Source: Thermoleophilia bacterium
GTDB lineage: Bacteria > Actinomycetota > Thermoleophilia > RBG-16-64-13
NCBI GenBank assembly: GCA_027493445.1
Contig: JAOSKU010000001.1
Location: 2,438,822 to 2,502,821, forward strand
Direction of reading: 5' to 3'
DNA: 64,000 nt
The notes under the pieces are model-generated. The model did not search any database. It saw nothing but the letters and a program-made list of their open reading frames with translations, and was not told the DNA's origin. The position numbers and the translations under genes were made by a program. Below are positions 1 through 8,801 of the stretch, in pieces; within the stretch, counting starts at the first letter, position 1; every line of letters starts with the position of its first letter.

Positions 1-1
1 C

Positions 2-280
2 ACCAGATTCAAGGATCGAGTCGCCCTCGTGCATCTGTCGAACTTCGACCGCTCCCGGCATCTGGAGCACCTGCCCCCGGAGTCGGGCGACCTGGATCTG
101 GACCGTTTCCTGCGCATGCTGCTAGCCGCGGGCTACGACGGGGCCATTACCTTGGAGATCATGCCCCGCCGCCTCCTTGCCCACCCCAAGGGCCTGGAGG
201 CGGCCCTGGCCGAGACGGTGACTTGGGTCAGGCGGCGCCTGAGTGCCGGGGACCGGGCGGTGGCGGATCCATCGCTGTGA
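2..280 (+). CDS. Sugar phosphate isomerase/epimerase, C-terminal fragment
   Basis: The reading frame is open from the left edge, so the start lies outside the window and only about 92 C-terminal residues are seen. The stretch HLSNF followed by HLPPESGDLDLDRFLRML and GYDGAITLEI is the usual last beta-alpha unit of AP-endonuclease-2/xylose-isomerase-like TIM barrels, where the final Glu of LEI is a metal ligand. Substrate cannot be told from this fragment. The stop lies inside the 3' end of the convergent CBS gene, giving a 53-bp tail-to-tail overlap. Confidence 0.7.
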   Translation, partial: TRFKDRVALVHLSNFDRSRHLEHLPPESGDLDLDRFLRMLLAAGYDGAITLEIMPRRLLAHPKGLEAALAETVTWVRRRLSAGDRAVADPSL

Positions 281-662
281 GAGAGGGCAGGAGACGGGCC
301 ACGTGGCCCTCGGACAGAAGGCCCACCAGCCGCCCCCGGTCGGTGACGGCCAGATAGCGCAGCCTGGTACGGGCCATGAGCGCGGCCGTTTCTCGCGCGC
401 CCACGCCCGCGTCGACGGTGACGATCGGGGCGCGCATGACGTCACCCGCGGTCAGCTCCATGCCTGTGTAGCCTCGGGCGAGAACGTCCTTGACCAGCGT
501 CTGCTTGGTGATGATCCCCACGGGGATTCCTTCTTCGACCACCACCACGCAAGGCATCCAGCGGCCGGCCATAGCCCGAGCCACCTCCACCACCCGCCGG
601 CGGCGGGACACCGTGACGTACCGCCGCGAGCAGACCTCACCCACTCGTGGCTCGAGGCTCAC
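228..662 (-). CDS. CBS-domain-pair protein
   Basis: A 144-residue protein made almost entirely of two CBS repeats. The first is around residues 8-60 (VGEVCSRRYVTVSRRRRVVE ... CVVVVEEGIPVGIITKQTLV) and the second around 68-130 (AGDVMRAPIVTVDAGVGARE ... YLAVTDRGRLVGLLSEGHVA). CBS pairs bind adenosine nucleotides or S-adenosylmethionine and act as energy sensors. The start is chosen at the GTG of a GTGA overlap with the stop of the sulfurylase-like gene upstream (start 662, stop 659). That implies translational coupling and suggests the two proteins work together. The ligand is unknown. Confidence 0.85.
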   Translation of the reverse strand: MSLEPRVGEVCSRRYVTVSRRRRVVEVARAMAGRWMPCVVVVEEGIPVGIITKQTLVKDVLARGYTGMELTAGDVMRAPIVTVDAGVGARETAALMARTRLRYLAVTDRGRLVGLLSEGHVARLLPSLTAMDPPPPGPRHSGAA

Positions 663-2673
663 CGCGCGCCCTCCCCGGTCGGGGGCTCGTACTCGCGGAA
701 CTCCCGCGCCGCCGCCAGCCGCTCCGTCCATATGGCCCGGAGCAGCATGAAGTCGTCGAGCACCCGGTTCTCGATGCAGACCTGGAAGACGTCCCGGGCG
801 GCCATGAAGCCGACAACATCCTCGAAGGTGGCGGCGGCGTCGATCCAGGGCAAATCGCGGGCCAGGTTGGAGACTCGAGTCTGAGCCTGCAGCTCCCCCC
901 GACCGAAGGCAAAGACGAGTTCGGCCCGCTCGAGCACGCCCACGATGTCTCCCTGCTCCACCACCATGGCGTAGTCGCGTTGGGACTCGGCCATCAGGGC
1001 CAGAGCGTCGAGAACGAGGTCGTCGTAGCCCACGGCGGGGTAGTCGTCAGTGGCGAAATCGACGGCCTTTATCCCTTTCTCCCGGACACCCGCCAACGCG
1101 TTGCCCGGACCCGCGCCGGGCCCGATCTCTGCGCCGGGAGCAGAGAGGAGTGGGGCCTCCCCCTCTTGGGCGCCAGACGTCTCCACCTGATCGGCGAGCA
1201 GGTGCCTGTGATCGGCCAGAATCTCCCGGGCTTCGACCCTCCACCTCTCCGCGAGCCGCCGCTCGACCTCGGCGGCCGTGGCGACTTCGTCGAACACGTC
1301 GGCATAGACCCGGTCGGCGTGACTCTTGCTATCGAGGAGGGCAGCCTGCAGATCCCGGTCGCTCAACTCCCCAGGAGGGAGCGGGCTCGGCCGCAAGTAC
1401 CCGCCCAGGCGGTCGGCCACCTCGTAGAACGGAAACAGGCTGTGGATGGTCTGGCCCGCTGGGTACACACCGCCTTCGCCGCCCTCGACCCGAGGTACCA
1501 CGCCCTGGATGGCGATGTGGGCCACCTCGGGACGGCAGATTTCCTTGGGAGGCAGATAGCCACGACGCAGCACCTCCCGGATGCCGGTTCCCGAGATCAT
1601 CAATCGGTACCGCGAGTCGTGGGGACAGGTCCGCTCGGTGGCCGTCGCCCGGCAGCGTGAGCAGTAGAACACCTCGCTGAAGCGCACGACCTCGACACCC
1701 AACTCCCCGGGGAGGTAGAGATCGAACACCCGCTGCGCGGCGTACATGTCGTAGAGATCGCCCACGCCGGCGTGATCGCGACCGATCATGGCGTGGGTAC
1801 ACCCGTAGTTGCGCATGATGAGAGCGTGCAGCACAGCCTCGCGTGGTCCCGCGAAGAGATAACCGAGGCGCAGGGCGGCCAAGACCACCCGGTCGGGCGG
1901 GTAGTACACGTCACGGAGCGCCTCCAACGCCGTAACCCGGTACGGCGCCCGGATGTACTCCGGCCGCTCGATATCCGCCTGGGGAAGGAGCAGCAGTCCG
2001 TCCACCAGCTCGAGGGCCACCCGGTGCATGTGCTCGTGCCCGGTATGCGGCGGATTGGCCCCGGTCACGAACCCGGCTACGCTCCCAAACCCCCTCTGGG
2101 CATACAGGAGATCATAGCTCTCGCTCGGAGTCATCCGGTAGTTCTCGAAGGCGCCCCAGCTCGGCCGGCGCAGCAGCCAGACAGGGCCCGCCAGGGCCCG
2201 CTCGCCCTGGCGACGGAAGAGGGCCGCCACACCCGGATGCTTCGTAGGATCGTCGGTGCCGAAAACCCCCGGGCTCGAGCCGCTCGATCCAAGTGGTAGA
2301 GCTGCGTCACCCCGTGCAGAGCGACGACGTCCCCATGGCGATCGATCAGCGCTACCTCGTCGCCTTCCTGGAGCCCGCGGAGCACTCGGGCATTGAGACG
2401 CCCGGCGGGGGCGAAGGAGAGGGGCAGGGGCCACGGGGTCTCGTCGGGAAGACGCCCGACCGTGAGCACGCTCTCGTTTTCTTCGAAGGTGAGAGAGCCC
2501 GTGAGCGGCGAGAACACCCCGGTGGCGATCATCTCGAGGGCGATCTCGGCCTCGTGATCGATCATGATGGTAGGAAGCCCGGCGGCCCGCTCGCGGGCCG
2601 CTTCCCGGGCCTCACCCGCAAGTAAGCGATCGACCAGAGCGCCGCCCAGGGGGTCTGCCGCGGCCTCACGCAC
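659..2673 (-). CDS. ATP-sulfurylase-like adenylyltransferase with C-terminal CBS-like region (frameshifted)
   Basis: N-terminal PUA-like domain (EIALEMIATGVFSPLTGSL) followed by the nucleotidyltransferase domain of ATP sulfurylases: FGTDDPTKHPGV, then ANPPHTGHEHMH, GRDHAGVGDLY, a zinc-type C-x2-C ... C-P-H cluster and MISGTGIREVLRRG. About 230 further residues end in a CBS-like region (from FATDDYPAVGYDDLVLDAL). The two parts are in different frames. One extra base in the C run at 2266-2270 (+ strand) restores a 671-residue protein (RARGVFGTDDP). The canonical QxRN sulfate-binding motif reads TGAN here, so Gln and Arg are both lost while HxxH is kept. Sulfate may therefore not be the substrate. 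No APS kinase or APS reductase gene is nearby. The GTG start at 2673 is tentative. Confidence 0.8.
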
Positions 2674-2684
2674 CCACCTCGCCG

Positions 2685-2789
2685 TCAGGACTCGAGGTTG
2701 ATGTGGGCGTGGCGGCCCAGTAGGACTCTGGGGCTCGAACGAACCGGCGCCTCGTCGTCGGCGGTGAGCGCCCGGGACGTTTCCTTCAT
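2685..2789 (-). CDS. Short coupled ORF, 34 residues, unknown
   Basis: ATG at 2789 overlaps the TGA of the anti-sigma-like gene (TGATG), and the frame stays open for 34 codons, ending 12 bp before the sulfurylase-like start. The C-terminal half reads PRVLLGRHAHINLES. I recognise no family. The stop-start overlap suggests it can be translated by coupling. It could equally be a remnant, or part of a longer sulfurylase N-terminus if another indel is present, because the sulfurylase frame is also open here. Confidence 0.35.
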   Translation of the reverse strand: MKETSRALTADDEAPVRSSPRVLLGRHAHINLES

Positions 2790-3238
2790 CACACCTGCTT
2801 GACCAGCTTCAACGCCATGCGACCGTCTGGTGCAGTCTCGACGTCGACCGAGTCAAGCAAGGCCCTGATAACCGAGAGCCCGAGCTCGGCCTCGGGATTC
2901 AGTCCGCTCAGCAGCTCCGGCGAGGCCGTCCCCGCCGCCACCGACACCTCGATGGCCCAGGTGTCATCCGCGACGTCGAAGTCCAGGCACACCTCGGGAG
3001 CGACGGCTTGCCAGCCCACATCGTCTCCACCGCGGGGCCGGATGAAGAACGAGCATGCTTCGGTCACGGCCACTTTGAGATCCCCTACAGTCTCCTGGTC
3101 GAGCCGGTGCAGATTGGCGAGCCCGGCGACAGCAAGCCGGCAGATGGCCGCGTATTCGGGTTTCAGGGGAATCGAGAGCGAAACCCGGCGGTCGCCGGCC
3201 AGGTCGGCCCGGACATCACGCTCAGGTTTTCGCGCCAT
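2789..3238 (-). CDS. Anti-sigma regulatory factor-like ATPase (RsbW/SpoIIAB type, degenerate)
   Basis: About 149 residues with the GHKL-ATPase layout of serine kinases that bind sigma factors: VSLSIPLKPEYAAICRLAV at the N-terminus, the N-box region DLKVAVTEACSFF and the G-box region ELGLSVIRALLDSVDVE. The N-box Asn that chelates Mg-ATP in the family (usually EAVTNAI) appears replaced by Phe/Ser, so kinase activity is doubtful. No STAS antagonist or sigma factor gene is adjacent. The ATG at 3238 is preferred because the 35 residues upstream are Pro/Ala/Arg-rich. A TTG at 3343 nearer the candidate promoter is an alternative start. Confidence 0.65.
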   Translation of the reverse strand: MARKPERDVRADLAGDRRVSLSIPLKPEYAAICRLAVAGLANLHRLDQETVGDLKVAVTEACSFFIRPRGGDDVGWQAVAPEVCLDFDVADDTWAIEVSVAAGTASPELLSGLNPEAELGLSVIRALLDSVDVETAPDGRMALKLVKQV

Positions 3239-3427
3239 CGTCGGTACCCCCACATGGTCCGCGCCTGCCTTCGACGCTACCCGGGGTGCGCCCGGTCGCG
3301 GCCTCACCGCAGGTGCTTCCCATCTTGCGTGCTCTGGCGCCAACGTACCCCTGCCTCGCGTACACGTAAACCAGGTCCCCGCCCACGCGCGGATGATCCA
3401 CGCCTCTCGATGAGCCGGAGAAGGCTA

Positions 3428-3456
3428 GTTATACATGGTCACTGGACGACCTGCAA
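3428..3456 (-). promoter_or_regulatory. Candidate sigma-70-type promoter
   Basis: On the minus strand TTGCAG (-35) is followed after exactly 17 bp by TATAAC (-10). It lies across the 3' end of amrS and would start transcripts for the anti-sigma-like, sulfurylase-like and CBS genes. Confidence 0.5.
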
Positions 3457-4488
3457 ATCTTCACCACAAGCTGCACAGAGTCCTTGGCGCACCCACACCT
3501 CCGTCGCCCCTCTGTCGCCCCGGTGGATCGCGGTGCGCCCGCAGCCGGGGCAGACCGTGTGTCGCGCCGGATGACCGGGCACGTTGCCCAGGTACACAAA
3601 CTGCAGCCCGGCTTTCCGCCCCAGGGCGACCGCACGTTCCAGCACGGGTATGGGGGTGGCCTTGAGGTAGGTGAGCTCGAAGTCAGGCAGGAAGCGGGTG
3701 AGATGCCACGGGGTTCGCGGGCCGAGGGTGTCCCGCACCCAGCGGGCCATCGCCTCCAGACTGGGATCGTCATCGTTCATGCCGGGCACGATGTTCGAGA
3801 CCACCTCCACGTGGCATCCGTACACCTGCTGCGCGCGCACCGCGGACGAGAAGCAGGGCGCGGGGTCCTTGACCTTGGTCAGCCACGACCACCCTTCCGC
3901 CCCGGGAGCCTTGAGATCGAACTTGAAGGCGTTCACGAAGGGAGCGACGTAGTCGAGCGCGTCGCGGGTCACGTAGCCTGCGGTGATGAAAGCCGTGTAG
4001 AGGCCGGCCTCGCGGAAGGCCTTGAACGTGTCGTGCACATACTCGATCCAGATGACCGGGTCGTTGTAGGTGAAGGCCACCCCCGCAAGCTTGTGTCTGC
4101 GGGCCATGGCCACCGCCGCCCTCGGGGAGAGCTCGGCCAGCTTCTCGGCGGCGCCCCGGCCGGCGCTGGCGTGGGATATCTGCCAGTTCTGGCAGCCCGA
4201 GCAGAGCACGTTGCAGCCAAGGGTGCCCAGCGACAATGCTCGGGTACCCGGGTGGAAGTGATAGAGGGGCTTCTTCTCGATCTCGTCGCTGACCACCGTG
4301 GCCGGGCGTGCGTACACCAAGGTGTGAAGCTGCCCCCCGCGCGGGCCGCGGGCCTTGCAGATTCCCTCGCGTCCCTCGGGAATGTCGCAAAGGTGGGGGC
4401 ACACGGTGCAGCGCACACCGCGCGCGGTTGGCTCGCCGAACAGCCCCGGGCGGCTCAAGCGGACCCGCTCCCCGGAGCGGTCAGCCAC
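3439..4488 (-). CDS. amrS: AmmeMemoRadiSam system radical SAM enzyme AmrS
   Basis: A 349-residue COG1180-type radical SAM enzyme. It has an N-terminal CTVCPHLCDIPEGREGIC cysteine motif, then GTLGCNVLCSGCQNWQIS containing the CX3CX2C that binds the 4Fe-4S cluster. FTYNDPVIWIEY and a C-terminal zinc-ribbon pair (CPGCGRTAIH ... CAACGE) follow. The family is closest to pyruvate-formate-lyase activators, and its substrate is not established. The usual AmmeMemoRadiSam partners (Memo and AMMECR1 proteins) are not in this window. The GTG start overlaps the 3' end of the phosphatase gene by 34 bp, so the two are probably coupled. Confidence 0.9.
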   Translation of the reverse strand: MADRSGERVRLSRPGLFGEPTARGVRCTVCPHLCDIPEGREGICKARGPRGGQLHTLVYARPATVVSDEIEKKPLYHFHPGTRALSLGTLGCNVLCSGCQNWQISHASAGRGAAEKLAELSPRAAVAMARRHKLAGVAFTYNDPVIWIEYVHDTFKAFREAGLYTAFITAGYVTRDALDYVAPFVNAFKFDLKAPGAEGWSWLTKVKDPAPCFSSAVRAQQVYGCHVEVVSNIVPGMNDDDPSLEAMARWVRDTLGPRTPWHLTRFLPDFELTYLKATPIPVLERAVALGRKAGLQFVYLGNVPGHPARHTVCPGCGRTAIHRGDRGATEVWVRQGLCAACGEDLQVVQ

Positions 4489-5438
4489 GCGATCCCCTGA
4501 GCGACCTCTTCCAGGACGGCTTTGTGGACCCCGGCGTTGGCGGAGGCCACCACCGACATCTGGAAGCCCATGTCCGAGCCGAGGAGAGGCCGGTCACCCA
4601 GGTTCCGGCCCGCGGCGTCGGTCACCGGGCAGCCGGCCTCCTGGAGGATCAACGCGGAGGCGGCCACATCGTGCGGAGAGTTGTTCAGCACGCTCCCGTG
4701 ACCCACCTGGCGGAAGCGGGCCTCGACCCAGGGAGCCACCTCGATCATGCGGGGGCCCACATCGATGTACGCGTCGAGCTGACCGGTGAGGAGGCGCGTC
4801 ATCGAGTAAGTAGCGCTCCCGATGTCGAAAACCGCTCCGTCCACCGATGATCGGTCGATCAGGCCACCCAAGGTGGTCGCCAACTCCACCGCCGGCCGCC
4901 CGCGAAAACCGATGGTCCAGAAGAGACGGTCCAGATCGATGTTCGTCGAGATGATGGGAGACCGGCGCGTCCCGTCAGACGCCACCAGCTCCACGCCCTC
5001 GCCGCGCGCGGCCCGAAAGATGCCGCCTTCCTTGATCTCCCGCACCACGCCGTACACCACGTCGTCCATGACTGGGCGCTCACCGCGCCGAGCCACGGCC
5101 ACGCTCACGCAGGCTGCCTCGAATCCGGCAGCGGCCGGGCGGGTGCCGTCGATGGGATCCACGATCAGCACATGGTCCCCGCCTCCGTGGAACTCCACCA
5201 GCCCGCGATCCTCGGAGTAGACGGCCACGGGCCGTCCCTGCTCGAGGAGGAACCGCTCCAGGAAGCTCTCCGCCACCTCGTCGATGGCGAAGGTGGTGTC
5301 ACCACCGGCCGCCCGTCCCGAGAGGTCCCGGGCGGACGTGCGTCCCAGGTGAGGGCGCACCAGCTCCCGCATGCCGTCCGCCAGGTCGTCGGCAAGCTGC
5401 CGCAGCCAGGCCGGGGGGGCTTCACGCATGTTGGCCAT
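4455..5438 (-). CDS. Inositol monophosphatase family protein
   Basis: A 327-residue Mg-dependent phosphatase fold. AVYSEDRGL (the Glu metal ligand region) is followed by VLIVDPIDGTRPAAAGFE, the family DPxDGT motif, and by a C-terminal HDVAASALILQEAGCPVTD that corresponds to the WDxAAxxxIxxEAGG motif. It would hydrolyse a phosphomonoester such as inositol phosphate, fructose bisphosphate or PAP. The insert between the motifs is longer than in inositol phosphatases, and the substrate is not evident. It overlaps the radical SAM gene upstream and amrS downstream, consistent with one operon. Confidence 0.8.
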   Translation of the reverse strand: MANMREAPPAWLRQLADDLADGMRELVRPHLGRTSARDLSGRAAGGDTTFAIDEVAESFLERFLLEQGRPVAVYSEDRGLVEFHGGGDHVLIVDPIDGTRPAAAGFEAACVSVAVARRGERPVMDDVVYGVVREIKEGGIFRAARGEGVELVASDGTRRSPIISTNIDLDRLFWTIGFRGRPAVELATTLGGLIDRSSVDGAVFDIGSATYSMTRLLTGQLDAYIDVGPRMIEVAPWVEARFRQVGHGSVLNNSPHDVAASALILQEAGCPVTDAAGRNLGDRPLLGSDMGFQMSVVASANAGVHKAVLEEVAQGIAWLTAPGSGSA

Positions 5439-6126
5439 GGGGAGCTTCCTTCCTTACCTTGGGGGCGACATCGGGAGTGATGTGGAGCCTCACACGAAAG
5501 CCCGCTCCCAGCTCTTCCGCAAGCTCGGCCGCCGCTTCCACGTCAACCTCGGGCACGTCGACCACTGTGGCCGTCACCTCTATTCCAGCTGCCACCGCAT
5601 CGCGGATGAAGCGGATAACCGCCCGGAAGGCATGCTCGAAAACCGGCCGGCAGACGAGATCGTACGTAGCGGGATCGGCGGCGTTCAGGCTCACCGAGGC
5701 CGCCTTCAGCCCGGCGGCAGCCAGGTCGGCCACCACATCGCGGTCGGGGTGCGACAGCTGCCCCTGCCCGTTGGTATCCAGGCGCCCGCGCACGCGGCGG
5801 GTTCGCAGCCAATCGAGCACCGTGAGGATGACGTCCAGTCGCAGGGTGGGCTCGCCCAAACCGGTGAACACCACCTCTTCGGGCGCGCCGTCCAGAAAAG
5901 CGTACTCCAGGGCCGTGATCACCTCGCCGGCGGTGGGCTCCTGTGAGCCGGCCAGGCGCAGATCGTAGCCGTAGACCTCCCAGGTCCACGTGCGCAGGCA
6001 GAACACGCACGCCGAGGAACAGCGGCTGGTGAGGTTCACATACAGATTGCGACCGCCCCAGTAGACGTAGTTGGGACCACGGATCGGCTCCGGGGACACC
6101 TGGGGCCCGTTTCCAGTGTCTTTCAT
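5422..6126 (-). CDS. TatD-family-associated radical SAM protein
   Basis: About 234 residues. NLYVNLTSRCSSACVFCLR carries the CX3CX2C cluster ligands. EVVFTGLGEPTLRLDVIL, RLDTNGQG and ASVSLNAADPATYDLVCRP match the small radical SAM family usually encoded with or fused to TatD nucleases. No tatD is seen here. ATG 6126 is chosen because a TATACT -10 element ends only 10 nt upstream, which implies a leaderless or near-leaderless transcript. An in-frame upstream start at 6156 would lie before the promoter. The reaction is unknown. Confidence 0.85.
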   Translation of the reverse strand: MKDTGNGPQVSPEPIRGPNYVYWGGRNLYVNLTSRCSSACVFCLRTWTWEVYGYDLRLAGSQEPTAGEVITALEYAFLDGAPEEVVFTGLGEPTLRLDVILTVLDWLRTRRVRGRLDTNGQGQLSHPDRDVVADLAAAGLKAASVSLNAADPATYDLVCRPVFEHAFRAVIRFIRDAVAAGIEVTATVVDVPEVDVEAAAELAEELGAGFRVRLHITPDVAPKVRKEAPHGQHA

Positions 6127-6136
6127 GACCTCGGGG

Positions 6137-6142
6137 AGTATA
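6137..6142 (-). promoter_or_regulatory. -10 element of a near-leaderless promoter
   Basis: TATACT on the minus strand lies 10 nt before ATG 6126 and is followed by CCCCGAGG. No convincing -35 hexamer is visible. Leaderless transcription is common in Actinomycetota, which is consistent with this arrangement. Confidence 0.5.
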
Positions 6143-6335
6143 CCGCCCCCCGCCACACCTCGGCAGCCGTCGATCCGCGCCCTCCCGATGTATGCTGGTT
6201 AGACTCCTCCGGAGCACTGTGGTATCAATGGTGCGTCCAAGGGCCGTAGGAGGCAGGCCTTCTCGAGGAGACTGTCATGTTCGAAGCACCGGGCGCCTCC
6301 GCACACCGCGCGAGCACCTGACAAGGAGGACGGCG

Positions 6336-7232
6336 TTGAAGAAAGTCTGGTTGTTACTTACACTGCTGGTTGTACTGACCATTGCGGTCATGCCCGTGCT
6401 CACGGGCTGTGGAGGCGACGAAGAGACCACCACAACGGCGGCGGCTCCCTCGGACGGCACCGGTGAAGACGTCGCAGCCGCGGCCGACGAAGCCATCGCC
6501 GCCGTCACCAAGTCCGACGCCATCGAAACGCCGCCCACGGTCGCGGAAGGCGAGCTCCAGGCCGGCTCCGATACCGCCTTCCCGCCGTTCGAGTTCTCCG
6601 ACGAAAAGGGCGGCTACATCGGCTTCGACGTTGACATCTGCACGGCCCTGGCCAAGAAGATGGGTCTGGAGCTGATCGTCGTGCCGACCGCTTGGGACGG
6701 CATCATCCCGGCCCTGGTGAGCGACCGGTTCGACATCATCATGTCGGCCATGACAATCACCGACGAACGGAAAGAGCAGATCAACTTCAGCGATCCCTAC
6801 ATCGCCGCCAACATCGCCATCACCTCGCCGGTCGACAAGCCCATCACCGCCGAGGCCGAGCTCGCCGACAAGGTGGTGGGCGTGCAGGTGGACACGACCG
6901 GTCAGTTCGCCGTCGAAAAGATCGAAGGGGTCAAAGAGATCAAGAAATACGACACCATCCTGTCGGCCTTTCAAGATCTCGAAGCCGGCCGGCTAGACGC
7001 CGTCGTCAACGACGCTCCGGTGAACGCCTACATCATCCGCGATAAGCCGCAGTTCGCCAACACGGGCGAGATCGTGACCAACGACGTGTACGGTTACGGC
7101 ATCAAGAAAGAGAACACCGCTCTTCTCGCGGCCCTCAACCAGGCCCTCAAGGAAATCAAAGACGAGGGTGTGTATACCAAGATCTTCGCCAAGTGGTACG
7201 GGGAGGAGGAAGCGGCCAAGGCCGTCGAGTAA
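6336..7232 (+). CDS. Amino-acid ABC transporter substrate-binding lipoprotein
   Basis: A 298-residue family 3 solute-binding protein. The TTG start at 6336 follows a strong AAGGAGGA site. Residues 1-25 form a lipoprotein signal with lipobox VLTGC, followed by a low-complexity Thr/Ala/Asp linker. The binding domain shows LQAGSDTAFPPFEF, GFDVDICTALAKKMG, WDGIIPALVSDRFDIIMSAM and FSDPYIAANIAI, all typical of polar amino-acid binding proteins of the HisJ/GlnH type. It is first in an importer cluster with the permease and ATPase that follow. The exact amino acid cannot be read from sequence. Confidence 0.92.
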   Translation: MKKVWLLLTLLVVLTIAVMPVLTGCGGDEETTTTAAAPSDGTGEDVAAAADEAIAAVTKSDAIETPPTVAEGELQAGSDTAFPPFEFSDEKGGYIGFDVDICTALAKKMGLELIVVPTAWDGIIPALVSDRFDIIMSAMTITDERKEQINFSDPYIAANIAITSPVDKPITAEAELADKVVGVQVDTTGQFAVEKIEGVKEIKKYDTILSAFQDLEAGRLDAVVNDAPVNAYIIRDKPQFANTGEIVTNDVYGYGIKKENTALLAALNQALKEIKDEGVYTKIFAKWYGEEEAAKAVE

Positions 7233-7261
7233 CCCAAAAGGATCAACCGCGATCATGTGAG

Positions 7262-7295
7262 AAGGGGGCCGGGGACAGCGTCCCAGCCCCCTTTT
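7262..7295 (+). terminator. Intrinsic terminator between binding protein and permease genes
   Basis: AAGGGGGC pairs with GCCCCCTT, with a short inner CGGGGA/TCCC helix, and the 3' arm runs directly into TTTT. Lying inside the importer operon, it would make the binding protein transcript more abundant than the permease/ATPase transcript. Confidence 0.75.
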
Positions 7296-7329
7296 GCTCT
7301 CGGTACGGAGCCCGCGAAGGGGGCTAGGC

Positions 7330-8082
7330 GTGGACCAGCTCACGAAGTACTACTTCAACTGGGAGATCCTTAGGGACACGTTTCCGCTGCTCATTCGAGC
7401 TCTGGGCATTGTTCTCGAGCTGCTCGTTCTCGGTCTCATCTTCTCCTTCATCTTTGGTTTGATCCTCTCACTCATGCGTCTTTCCCGATTCAGGCCCATA
7501 CGCTGGATCGCAGGCGCATACGTAGATTTCTTCCGGGGACTGCCCCTCCTCCTGCTGCTGACGTTCATCTACTACGGGCTGGGTCTGGTAGGCTCACGAA
7601 GCGGCCTCCGGTTCCTCATCCTCGACCCCATCCCGGCGGCCGTCCTGGGCCTGACCCTGTGCTACGCCGCATATTCGTCGGAGATCTTCCGGGCCGGCAT
7701 ACAGTCGATCCACCACGGGCAGATGGAGGCGGCCCGCTCCCTGGGTATGACCTACGGGCAGAGCATGCGCTACGTGGTGCTGCCCCAGGCCATCAAGATC
7801 GTCGTACCCCCGCTCACCAACGAGCTCATCGCCATGATCAAGGACACGTCCCTGGCTTCCGTCATCACGACGCCGGAGCTCCTCTTCCGAGCTCGGGAGA
7901 AAATGGGGGTGGTGGCGAACCCGACGCCCCTGACCGCGGCGGCCATCGTCTACGTGGTCTTCACCATCCCCCTGATCCGACTGGCCGCCCGTCTGGAGAC
8001 CCGGCAGGGGCGGCGGCGCTCGCCCGTTGACGTCTCCGCAGATATCGCGGGGCAGCTCCCGAAGGGGGCCGGCCCCGTATGA
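7330..8082 (+). CDS. Amino-acid ABC transporter permease (HisM/GlnP type)
   Basis: A 250-residue integral membrane protein with several hydrophobic helices starting near residue 15 ([20 protein letters not shown]). The EAA loop is [20 protein letters not shown], the site that contacts the ATPase. GRP-type transmembrane domains of this kind pair as dimers with one ATPase. GTG 7330 is preferred over an in-frame start at 7294 because the latter lies inside the terminator. The stop overlaps the ATPase start by 4 bp (ATGA), so the two are translationally coupled. Confidence 0.93.
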   Translation: MDQLTKYYFNWEILRDTFPLLIRALGIVLELLVLGLIFSFIFGLILSLMRLSRFRPIRWIAGAYVDFFRGLPLLLLLTFIYYGLGLVGSRSGLRFLILDPIPAAVLGLTLCYAAYSSEIFRAGIQSIHHGQMEAARSLGMTYGQSMRYVVLPQAIKIVVPPLTNELIAMIKDTSLASVITTPELLFRAREKMGVVANPTPLTAAAIVYVVFTIPLIRLAARLETRQGRRRSPVDVSADIAGQLPKGAGPV

Positions 8083-8801
8083 TCACGCTCATCGATGTCC
8101 ACAAGAGCTTCGGGGCACTCCAGGTACTGCGCGGCATCGACCTGCACGTCACCAAGAGCGAGGTGGTGGTGGTGATAGGCCCGTCAGGCTCGGGCAAGTC
8201 TACGATGCTGCGCTGCATGAACGCCCTCGAGCCTATCCAGAAAGGGAAGATCCTGATCGAGGGCATCGACATCACCGATCCCAAGACCAACGTCAACAAG
8301 GTGCGGCAGAAGATCGGCATGGTCTTCCAGAGCTTCAACCTCTTCCCTCACAAGAGCGCCCTGGAAAACGTGATGCTCGCGCCCATGAAGGTGCAGGGTA
8401 AGTCCCGGCAGGAGGCGGAGGCCGTCGCCCGCGACCTCCTGGCCAAGGTCGGTTTGGACGAGAAGGCCGGCGGCTACCCGGACCAGCTCTCAGGCGGACA
8501 GCAGCAGCGCGTCGCGATCGCTCGAGCCCTGGCCATGCAGCCCGACATGATGCTCTTCGACGAGGTCACCTCCGCCCTCGACCCCGAGTTGGTGGCCGAA
8601 GTGCTTAACGTCATGAAGGACCTGGCTCTGGGTGGCATGACCATGGTGGTGGTCACCCACGAGATGGGCTTCGCCCGAGAGGTGGGATCACGTCTCATTT
8701 TCATGGACGGGGGCGTCATCGTAGAGGAGGGCGACCCTCGACAGATGATCGCCAACCCCCGGGAGGACCGCACCCAGAAGTTCCTAGGGATGGTGCTCTA
8801 A
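8079..8801 (+). CDS. Amino-acid ABC transporter ATP-binding protein (GlnQ type)
   Basis: A 240-residue ABC ATPase with Walker [11 protein letters not shown]-loop [12 protein letters not shown], signature LSGGQQQR, Walker [15 protein letters not shown] and H-loop [10 protein letters not shown]. The sequence is close to GlnQ/HisP-type subunits. It is coupled to the permease through an ATGA overlap. The TAA stop lies at the very edge of the miniature inverted-repeat element that follows (CTAACAGG against the element consensus CTAGCAGG), so the last codon or stop may have been supplied by the element. Confidence 0.95.
   Translation: MITLIDVHKSFGALQVLRGIDLHVTKSEVVVVIGPSGSGKSTMLRCMNALEPIQKGKILIEGIDITDPKTNVNKVRQKIGMVFQSFNLFPHKSALENVMLAPMKVQGKSRQEAEAVARDLLAKVGLDEKAGGYPDQLSGGQQQRVAIARALAMQPDMMLFDEVTSALDPELVAEVLNVMKDLALGGMTMVVVTHEMGFAREVGSRLIFMDGGVIVEEGDPRQMIANPREDRTQKFLGMVL

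Noticed and set aside
647..1660. Long plus-strand open frame (337 codons) opposite the sulfurylase-like gene
   Set aside because: It is antisense to a gene with clear family motifs, and its translation is a low-complexity His/Gly/Arg mix typical of GC-rich shadow frames.
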